From: Thermothelomyces thermophilus ATCC 42464
Lineage: Eukaryota > Ascomycota > Sordariomycetes > Sordariales > Chaetomiaceae
DNA: 64,000 bases
Direction of reading: 5' to 3'
Assembly (NCBI RefSeq): GCF_000226095.1
Contig: NC_016476.1
Span: 434,001 to 498,000, forward strand
Position 1 is the first letter of the stretch; each line of letters starts with the position of its first letter. Shown here one piece after another: positions 56,967 to 64,000 of the stretch. Below the pieces are notes generated by a model. The model was not told the origin of the DNA, ran no database searches, and saw only the letters and a list, made by a program, of their open reading frames with translations. Made by a program: the position numbers and the translations under genes.

Positions 56967-58399
56967 TCAAAAGTCCACATACTTCTCGTTCTTGCCCGTC
57001 ATGGTGGACCACCGCCTTCGGTGTCCCAGCTCCTTCTCGTCCGCGTCCCTCCAGGGGCGACTGTACCGGTTGTAGTACCCCCAGCCCTGGTCGTTCGCCT
57101 TCGTCTCGGTGCCCCTCAGGATCAACCGGTACTCGGTCACGGGCATGTCGTGCGGCGGCGGTGGCGGCGGCGTGCGGCACGTGCTGCCCCTGCTTTCCCT
57201 CCTCCCCCACCTCCTCCTCCTCCCCCCCTTCTCTCTCTCGCCGAAGGCCCGGAACCCGGTCGGCTGGTCGGTCAGCTCGCCGCCCGGGACTTCGGTCAGG
57301 ACGACGACGCGCCAGTCCCGGCGCCGGAACGCGTTGCTGCTGCTCTGCACCCGGTCGCTGAGCAGCTCGTAGATCTCGTCCTGCACCTTCCAGTCCAGCC
57401 GCCGGATCCGCTTCTCAAGGTCCGCCGCGTACACGGCCGCGTCCCAACTCCCCGTCCCGATCCCGATCGCAATCCCGGTCTTAGCGGTCCCGGTCCCGGT
57501 CCCGGTCCCGGTCCCGTTCCCGTCGCCGCCATCCTGGGCTTCTTGGTCATTGACATACCAACAACCACCACGACCGCGACTCGCCGCGCCGGAGCCGGAG
57601 CCGGAGCCGACCAGCCGGGGCTTGCAGAGGGTATTAGCAGTGGTCTTCGGCCGCCACCACCACCGCCGCCCTTGTCCCTTGTTTCCCTTGTTGCGCCGCG
57701 CCACGTGCGCCGCCACCGAGGCCTCGTGCATGGCCACGGTCCCGGCCAGCTCGTCCTGCGAGAAATGCGTGTTGGGCACGACCGAGAGGACGGACCCGCC
57801 CTCCCCCTCCCCCGGGCTGCCCTCGGACGGGCGGCCCGAGAGGCGGAAGAGGGTCAGGCCCAGGACGCGGACGCGCACCGGCGGGCGCGGCGCCGGGTGG
57901 TGGTACGTGATTGTCCACGATTCGTAGACCTTCTTTTTGGATGATGGCAGTTGTCTAATTATGTTTTGTCATATGGAACTGGTTAGCTTGTTTCCCTTGT
58001 ATTCTTTCTCACCCGTGTTGTTGTCTCCTTCCCAGGGGTTAATTACAGAGAAAGGGAAAGGGAGAAGAAAAAATGAGTCAAGAAGACGTACAGAGGCTGG
58101 ACCTGACACGTAACGTCGTAGTGACGCGGGGACACCGGGAGGGCGGCGTAGAATGCCGGCGAGGTGCTGCTGCTCGTCGACGGAAAGCGGGATGGCAGGA
58201 CGGTCCGCCGCGGTTGACGCGAGTTCTGGGTGCTGGTGCTGTGGGAACGGGCCGGGCGGCACTCGTCATCTTCGAACGTGACAATGGTCTCGCCGGTTGA
58301 GCTGAGGGCTTCTTCCAGCTCCGGGATAAGGTGCTCAGTCTCTCCCTGCACCATGTCCGGGATTGCGGGCAGGCCTGGGGAACGGTTGTTGGGCGCCAT
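56967..58399 (-). CDS. two-exon fungal protein of unknown function (431 aa)
   Basis: Exons 58399-58092 and 57954-56967 give 431 residues. The donor is GTACGT. I place the acceptor at ATAATTAG, 28 bases after a GCTAACC branch point, because phases match and the protein then reads through QPLQLPSSKKKVYESWTITY. The N-terminal 100 residues are Ser/Thr/Pro-rich. A conserved-looking core follows: YESWTITYHHP, VRVLGLTLFRLSG and HFSQDELAGTVAMHEASVAAH, then YAADLEKRIRRLDWKVQDEIYELL, DWRVVVLTEVPGG and VTEYRLILRGTE. Between them lie a Gly-Thr repeat encoded by a 6-bp tandem unit (57,478-57,520) and an Arg/Gly/Pro-rich insert. No signal peptide or membrane helix is evident. I do not recognise the family. 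Confidence 0.7.
57478..57520. repeat. 6-bp coding tandem repeat (Gly-Thr)
   Basis: GGTCCC units (GGGACC on the coding strand) encode a Gly-Thr run in the uncharacterised 431-residue protein. Length may be polymorphic. Confidence 0.85.
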
Positions 58400-59552
58400 C
58401 TTGAGGGAGGTGCGACGACCTTGTTGTGTCTCAAGCACGCAGCTTCTCCGGGTTAAATACAGGAGGTCAAATAGAGGAGGTAAAATACAGGAGACGTCGA
58501 CGGCTGGATGTCGCTTCTTCCTTTTTTTTTTTTTTTTTTGAGGGGGGGGGTTGGGGGGATGCGAGGAGGGTACAGAGTCCTACTTCATGTGTTGCCCCCA
58601 AAATGCCAGCGGAAGGCAAGCTGGAGTCTGCAATTCACTTGAGCTTGCCGCCGCGAGGCTGAGGTCGAGGAGGTAGTCGTGATGGGTGCGCCATCGTATG
58701 CGCAGGCCTCGCGGAGGCCTGGCTTCCCAAACCTTATTATATTCATACCAGTTTGGACTTGGGTCTTCCGTATAATTATCCACTACGGCACGGATCGTAG
58801 TTGGTGGTTCCCTCCTGCTGACGACAACCCCGTTGGTGTGGCTCTTTGTTCCATGGTCATGGCGTAGGAGAGGCAGCACTGCTATTTCTGGCTATACTCG
58901 GTTTCGTCCCTGTGGCGTGCGGCGCAGGAAGTAAGATCTATCTGGATGCCCACGGCTGTAACATGTTTCAGATTAATTCTGCCTGCGGTTCTCTGTGTGC
59001 TCCTGTAAGGTGTTGTCAGCAAGCTGTGCCGCCGACCCGCTGATGGGGCACGATAACATGTATGTGGGATGGGTAATTATACCCTTTTTGTCAGGATCCG
59101 ACTGCTGATTAATACATAGAAGGTGACGATGAGAAAAAAAAGATTAAGGAAACAAAAAGGAAAAGAAAAAAAAAAGGGGAGGGGGGGTTAGGGGGAGAGA
59201 TTAGTACGATATGTGTCAGAATACCCATACTTAAGGTGCAATTGCTGGCGGGCAATTGCGGCGTCGCTTTTGCTTTTCGACAATATGAACATATTCGAAC
59301 ACATCGGGTCTTGTTTCCGTTCACTACAATAGGGTAATTAATACATATTTGGGGGAGCTGGGATCTCGTTGCCCCTTAACAGGGAACAGACTGGCCGACT
59401 GGCTCTGTCCCTGTAAGGATTCAGATTATTGACAAACAAATAATTTACATGAGGTAATACAGTCTTTCTCGGAGAGTGCAAAAATAAATAATTAGAGCCC
59501 CTCCTGAGGAACGCGCGAAGCAGTCAAACAACAGCGCCCCAACCAACCTTAA
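58400..59552. other. 1.15-kb intergenic region
   Basis: Upstream of the 431-residue protein and downstream of the NmrA-like gene. A T18G9-like homopolymer pair lies at about 58,520-58,548. A plus-strand frame with a hydrophobic stretch and six cysteines at 58,846-59,043 has no ATG and was not accepted as a gene. Confidence 0.5.
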
Positions 59553-60473
59553 TTACTGCTTGAGCCACTTGCTATCGTTCCGCAGCCAGGACTCCAAGTT
59601 CTGCACCGGCGCCTCCTTCTTCAGGGCCTCGATATCGGCGCCGTAGCCTTCCTTCTCGAAAAAGGCAAACATGTCGCCCATCTCCTTCATCCCCCACAGC
59701 ACTCCCCTGCCCAGGAGGGACCAGGTCTGCGGCAGCGGCTTGCCCACCACCTTCTGAAAGACCTCCCTCGCCTCGGCCAGCGTGAGCTCGTCGCCGGCCA
59801 GGCTGACCGCCTTGCCGGCCCACCGGGACGGATTGCTGAGGGCCTTGGCGGCAAAGACGCCGATGTCACGCGTGCTGACCAGCTGGAGCTTGGTGTCCGG
59901 GCTCAGCGCCGTGTCCCACATGGACGTGAAGAGGGAGCACAGGAAGCCCGGGTTCAGGTTGTCCATGAAGGCGACGGGGCGCAGGATGGTCCAGGTGAAC
60001 TTGTTGCCGCCTTCTTTAGCCGCCTTGTCGCGCAGGTAGATCTCGACCTTGTGCTTGGCGAGGAAGTGCTTGACCTTGGTCGGGTTGTCCCAGCTCTTGG
60101 CATCGCCGCCGCGATCGACCGACGTGAAGACGATGTGCTTGACGCCGTGGGCCACGGCCTCGTCAATCAGCGGTATGGCCTGCTGCTCCTCCGAGATCTT
60201 GCCGCCCAGGGTGGTGACGATGAAGATGCTGTCGATCGACCCCGCCGGTTGGGACGCGAAGATGGCCTTGGGGTTGGCGACGTCGCCCTCGACCAGAGAC
60301 ACGGCGCCATTGTGGGCCGACATCAGGCGCTTGGCTCGCTCGGATTCGACGTCGCGACTGAGGGCGAGGACGTGGAAGCGGGAGGCGCTGTCGGGAAGCT
60401 CGAGCAGCGCCTTCAGGGCGGCGCCGCCTTGCTGCCCCGTTGCACCGACAATGAGGATTTTCTGGACAGTCAT
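59553..60473 (-). CDS. NmrA-like NAD(P)-binding protein
   Basis: A single exon of 306 residues. It is an atypical SDR of the NmrA-like family, whose members sense the NAD(P)/NAD(P)H state or act as reductases; it is likely cytosolic or nuclear. The dinucleotide-binding motif GATGQQGG (residues 10-17) follows the first strand MTVQKILIV. Other family features are VEGDVANPKAIF, DSIFIVTTLGG, the H(V/I)VFTSVDRGG strand and WTILRPVAFMDN. The catalytic Tyr of classical SDRs is not in place, as is usual here. The gene diverges from Vps60 across about 1 kb. Confidence 0.92.
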   Translation of the reverse strand: MTVQKILIVGATGQQGGAALKALLELPDSASRFHVLALSRDVESERAKRLMSAHNGAVSLVEGDVANPKAIFASQPAGSIDSIFIVTTLGGKISEEQQAIPLIDEAVAHGVKHIVFTSVDRGGDAKSWDNPTKVKHFLAKHKVEIYLRDKAAKEGGNKFTWTILRPVAFMDNLNPGFLCSLFTSMWDTALSPDTKLQLVSTRDIGVFAAKALSNPSRWAGKAVSLAGDELTLAEAREVFQKVVGKPLPQTWSLLGRGVLWGMKEMGDMFAFFEKEGYGADIEALKKEAPVQNLESWLRNDSKWLKQ

Positions 60474-61489
60474 GGTCTGTGACTCGGGATGGAATCGTCT
60501 ATGTTGTGTGTTGTGTGACAGACGAGGTGTGAAGTCGAAGAAGAGGGGGCAAAAGGGGAAACGGTACTTTTAGTGTAGGTGGTGTAGATTGTAATCACTT
60601 GTCTGACGTCACGGCGGCCGCTGTTTGAGAGGGCGTACTGAGCAGTCGCCCGATCATGCAAACAATCTAGAATGACGTAGGGTGGATATTGGGGAGTTCG
60701 TTCGCTTCTGTAGCTACGGGCTGGCTTCCTAGATAAATATCGGTTATTCCCCGTGTTTGCATGCGCTATTGATGCTTGGTACACCAATTGTATCGCTGCT
60801 GACCAATACACCTCCTCTTAGAAAGTTGCTTGGTAAGCTGAAATCGAAAACACCAAAAAGGCAATATCTTCGTGTTTAGTGCCTTAGCGGTCCGGCTCTC
60901 TCCGATAAGTGATTAATGCAGGCAAAAATACATCCTATGCAGACAATCGTGAGAGAATGATCTTTGATGCGTAATTACTCTAGATGCCTAGGTTAAAGAA
61001 AGCAAGCCGTAATTACTCCGTACTCTGCATGTTTGTATGTGCTCCGGAGGTAGCGCGCGAATCAGCGTGGAATGTTGAGATGCTTGGCAATCGATGCTGC
61101 GCACCAAGTTCAGCAGTTCAGCGAACGCCTGGGGGGCGGCAGGCTGCAGGAGGATGATGCATAACTAATGCCCCACCATGCCCCACCATAGCTTGCTGGC
61201 CCGCACCGGGCAGTTCTCCCTACTAACTAAATTGTGGAGTACTGCTACTGCTACAGAGTACGGAGTACTCCGTGCAGTAATTACACTATCACCCCACATC
61301 ATGGCCAAGCCTGCAGTGGCTACACTCTGATACACATCTATCTTGGCGATCCAAACCGAAAGGCAGAACTACCGGACTACCAAAACGTCGCAACCCCAGA
61401 CATTCGCATCCTCATAGCCCTCGGAACGTCCCGCCAAGTCTTTCCTCCCTCAATCTGACCCCGCGCCGACTCTCACGTTTCGCCCGGAG
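60474..61489. other. 1-kb bidirectional intergenic region (NmrA-like / Vps60)
   Basis: Shared upstream DNA of two divergent genes. It contains several GGAGTA/TACTCC-rich short runs near 61,230-61,280. No gene recognised. Confidence 0.5.
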
Positions 61490-62143
61490 ATGAACCGGCT
61501 ATTCGGCACCAACGCGCCCAAGGCGCCGAAACCGACGCTCAACTCGGCCATATCCAACCTCGACTCGCGCATCTCGTCCATCGACGTCAAGCTGGCGGCG
61601 ATCAACGCCGAGCTGCAGGGCTACCAGGCCAAGCTGTCCAATATGCGCGACGGGCCGGGCAAGACGGCGCTCAAGCAGAAGGCGCTCAAGATCCTGCAGC
61701 GGCGCAAGCAGTACGAGGCGCAGCGGGACCAGCTGCAGTCGCAGGTCTGGAACATGGAGCAGGCGCAGACGATGCAGGACAACCTCAAGAACACCATGGT
61801 GACCATCGACGCGCTCAAGAGCACCAACAAGGCGCTCAAGAAGGAGTACGGCAAGGTGGACATCGACAAGATCGAGCGCCTCCAGGACGAGATGGCCGAC
61901 CTGCTCGACGTCGGCAACGAGATCCAGGAGAGCCTCGCGCGGAGCTACGACATACCCGAGGACGTCGACGAGGCAGAGCTCGACGCCGAGCTCGAGGCCC
62001 TCGGCCAGGAGGTCGAGCTCGAGCGGGAGATGGCCGGCCCCGGGACCGAGGGCGCCTTGCCCAGTTTCATGCAGGACGAAGTACCAGAGTTCATCGACGA
62101 ACCGCCCGCGCAAGCGGGCAAGGTCAGCGAGGCCGCCGGCTGA
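61490..62143 (+). CDS. VPS60: ESCRT-III-associated Snf7-family protein Vps60 (CHMP5 orthologue)
   Basis: A single exon of 217 residues, typical length. Vps60/CHMP5 assembles with Vta1 and Vps4 on endosomes during multivesicular-body sorting. The start MNRLFGTNAPKAPKPTL is the family's conserved N-terminus and fixes the ATG. Helices 1 and 2 (about 15-95) are basic, with LNSAISNLDSRISSIDVKLA, LKQKALKILQRRKQYE and QSQVWNMEQAQ. The following segment KKEYGKVDIDKIERLQDEMADL is the Vps60-type motif. The C-terminal third is acidic (DVDEAELDAELEALGQEVELE), the MIT-interacting autoinhibitory part, ending near EVPEFIDEPP. The orthology call is by recognition of these features. Confidence 0.95.
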   Translation: MNRLFGTNAPKAPKPTLNSAISNLDSRISSIDVKLAAINAELQGYQAKLSNMRDGPGKTALKQKALKILQRRKQYEAQRDQLQSQVWNMEQAQTMQDNLKNTMVTIDALKSTNKALKKEYGKVDIDKIERLQDEMADLLDVGNEIQESLARSYDIPEDVDEAELDAELEALGQEVELEREMAGPGTEGALPSFMQDEVPEFIDEPPAQAGKVSEAAG

Positions 62144-62606
62144 GATTCTCCGACACTGCTTTCTTTTACAAGATGGGTTGCCTAGTGGCTCAAGCTTTCA
62201 GGGAATGGCGAACAGGTCCGGAAGGAGGAAGGTCGGTGGCGGGTTGGGAAAAGGAGGAGAGGAAAGGGTGGGGGAAGGGGGAAACGGGTGGAGAGGAATG
62301 AAGGATGGCATTTCCGTAGCGGCAAACACACACGCGCACACACACACACACACACCCTGGCGAGATACCAATTTCGGCGAGAAATGAACGGGACAATATT
62401 TTCGGGTTGGTCATTACAGTAATGATATTTACAGGCCGCTGGACTCTCTTGGTCATGTCAGGTGGACAACCGTCACCCCATTACGTTCGTCAATCGTGTA
62501 TCGTTGATAAAAAGGAATCCCTGGCAGCGTAGCCATCCTGCAGCCCGCAACAACGCTTTCCCCATATTCATGTTTATATTTCGACGCTTCCTTCCCATCG
62601 GCCCGT
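62144..62606. other. 460-bp intergenic region between convergent genes
   Basis: 3' regions of VPS60 and of the WD-repeat gene. A (CA)n run lies within. Confidence 0.5.
62326..62355. repeat. (CA)n microsatellite
   Basis: About fourteen CA units with one GCG interruption, in the VPS60 3' region. Confidence 0.9.
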
Positions 62607-64000
62607 TTAGTCCACGGGTCCGAAGAACCGACTCGCCTCTTCTAGTTCCGAGTCTCCGTTGCAAAAGTCCCACCCGACGATCACGCTCCTTTGACTACAG
62701 CAGATGATGCGCCGAGCGTCGTATTGCAGCTTGAACACCCGCGCCGGGTTAGCTGGGTCATGGACTTCGAACGGTGAGGGTGCATGGGCAATGTGTGGAT
62801 GGTGGTGGTGCTGCTGCTGTGCCTGCGCTTGCACTGGGAGCTGGGGGCCAACGGGAGGAGGAGCAGCGGGAGCGGCCCCCAGCCCGGGAGCAGCGGTCGA
62901 TCCGCCAGCAGCGGAGCCCCCAAAGGAGCCGAGACTGGAAGCGACAGCGCCGGCGGCGGGGGCAACAACAGGAACAGGAGAGGGTACCTGATGCATAGGA
63001 GCCCCGTGAGGGACGTGCGCGTGCGCCTGGTGCGCCGCTGCCGCGGCCAGCTGGGCGGGGGTCAGCCGGGCGCCCGACTGAGCGGCTGCAACGCCTTCGG
63101 CGGCGACCTGGCCTGCTGCCGTGGCTGTAGAACCGGTGGCTTCCTGGCTCCTCAACGCCTCGCGTCTCTGCCTTGCCTGCTCAAACTGGTCCCGCATAAG
63201 GGCGGTAGCATACGTCTGCCGCAGCTGGCTTCTGACAACTGGATTCTGTTGGCGGTCGATGGCGGTTTCCACGTAGGCGCGGCAAGTGAGGATTGCCGGG
63301 TGGGCTGCAATGGCTTGTGCCAGAGCTTGCTGTCCCCCCTCAACGGCGCTGTCGATAACCTGGCGGAGCTGCTGGAATGCCGCTACAGAACCGTCGGCTT
63401 GGTTCAGCTCCGTCGTGAGCGCGCTGATAGGGGGCAGTGTTGGCCCTGTCAAGCCACCAGGCGGCGCGCTGGCCGTCTGCAAGCGGGATCCTGTGCTAGG
63501 GGCGGGCATCGATGTTCCCGTGCCGTCGAAAGTCCCCGTGGAGACCCCGGAGCTTGCTGCTCTCATCGCCCTAAGTGCCTCACGGCTAGCTAGGCCCTGT
63601 ACCGAAGGGTGTAATGGAGTGGGAGCTTCCTGCCGGTCCTGTTGGAGGGCGGCCATGGCGGCTGTCTCCTGCTTGAAGTGATGTTGGTCCTTCCATACGC
63701 CCTCCTTGTCTCTCCTCCAGATGATGATGCTGGCGTCGTAGCTGCCGCTGACGATCCGCCCATACTTGCCGCCCCCGCCTCCAGGAGGCAGCTTTGCCCC
63801 GTAAGCACAGATGTCCTCTGGCCGCCTCGACCCGGCATTGCCGGAACGCCGGCCTGGCCTGGGACGGTCTCGGTCCTTCAACAGACCCAACTCCAGCGCC
63901 CGAAAGTACTCCTGGTCCACCTTCTTCGCTTCCGCCAGATCGTCCTCGACGCTATGAGGCAGATCGCCAAAGCCCGCCTGAACCGTCCGCACCAAGCTCG
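62607..64000 (-). CDS. WD-repeat (F-box/WD-type) protein, C-terminal part, open at right edge
   Basis: The frame runs uninterrupted from the right edge to the stop at 62,607 (about 464 residues seen). The start and the N-terminal domains lie beyond the window. One WD repeat is clear: YGRIVSGSYDASIIIWRRD. A last blade-like segment is at the very end: ARVFKLQYDARRIICCSQ then VIVGWDF, followed by the acidic tail NGDSELEEASRFFG. Between them is a long insert of about 280 residues, rich in Ala/Gln/Gly/Pro with His runs and a helical QQLRQVIDSAVEGGQQALAQAI. From memory, this ending resembles fungal F-box/WD proteins that serve as SCF ubiquitin-ligase substrate adaptors. The F-box itself cannot be seen, so that role is inference. 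Confidence 0.82.
   Translation of the reverse strand, partial: SLVRTVQAGFGDLPHSVEDDLAEAKKVDQEYFRALELGLLKDRDRPRPGRRSGNAGSRRPEDICAYGAKLPPGGGGGKYGRIVSGSYDASIIIWRRDKEGVWKDQHHFKQETAAMAALQQDRQEAPTPLHPSVQGLASREALRAMRAASSGVSTGTFDGTGTSMPAPSTGSRLQTASAPPGGLTGPTLPPISALTTELNQADGSVAAFQQLRQVIDSAVEGGQQALAQAIAAHPAILTCRAYVETAIDRQQNPVVRSQLRQTYATALMRDQFEQARQRREALRSQEATGSTATAAGQVAAEGVAAAQSGARLTPAQLAAAAAHQAHAHVPHGAPMHQVPSPVPVVAPAAGAVASSLGSFGGSAAGGSTAAPGLGAAPAAPPPVGPQLPVQAQAQQQHHHHPHIAHAPSPFEVHDPANPARVFKLQYDARRIICCSQRSVIVGWDFCNGDSELEEASRFFGPVD

Noticed and set aside
58846-59043. Plus-strand cysteine-containing frame with a hydrophobic stretch
   Set aside because: No ATG in frame, no convincing upstream exon, and no family resemblance.

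Overview
The window looks like nuclear DNA of a filamentous ascomycete, probably a Sordariomycete and perhaps Chaetomiaceae. The pointers are GC-rich genes with short introns (GTANGT or GTGAGT donors, CTAAC or CTAAT branch points), typical Pezizomycotina families (DUF1996, Rds1-like, BIM1/X325-like, NmrA-like, LURP-one) and a sharp contrast with an AT-rich block full of C-to-T and G-to-A changes, the mark of repeat-induced point mutation (RIP). The taxonomic placement is inference.

Bases 1 to about 19,680 are an AT-rich RIP-degraded nest of retrotransposon fossils. An old Ty1/copia element on the minus strand runs from about 19,680 leftwards off the window edge. Two related Ty3/gypsy chromoviruses, also on the minus strand, sit inside it: copy A (1172-8805) and copy B (10570-18176). 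Each has both LTRs and a 5-bp target duplication that agrees apart from one C/T transition. In the gypsy copies, a block between the chromodomain and the 3' LTR carries coding character on the opposite (plus) strand. This block and the outer LTR half next to it differ strongly between A and B, while gag, pol and the other LTR half are alike.

Bases 19,680 to 64,000 are a normal gene-bearing region. In order: aldo-keto reductase (-), conserved fungal protein (-), divergent protein kinase (+), BIM1/X325-like GPI-anchored copper protein (-), secreted acidic-repeat protein (+), LURP-one protein (-), GH127-type beta-L-arabinofuranosidase (+), two-exon conserved protein (+), short-chain dehydrogenase (+), four-exon MFS sugar transporter (-), Rds1-like ferritin-fold secreted protein (+), ten-cysteine small secreted protein (-), four-exon DUF1996 secreted protein (+), a broken beta-lactamase/transesterase-like gene (+), a two-exon protein of unknown function (-), NmrA-like protein (-), the ESCRT-III subunit Vps60 (+), and the C-terminal part of a WD-repeat protein (-) running off the right edge.

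There is no operon or clear secondary-metabolite cluster. Several genes (arabinofuranosidase, sugar transporter, BIM1-like protein, small secreted proteins, DUF1996) fit a plant-associated or saprotrophic life at the cell surface, but they are spread out and mixed with housekeeping genes. I saw no tRNA, rRNA or CRISPR. Exon coordinates were worked out by eye from frame, splice consensus and family knowledge.
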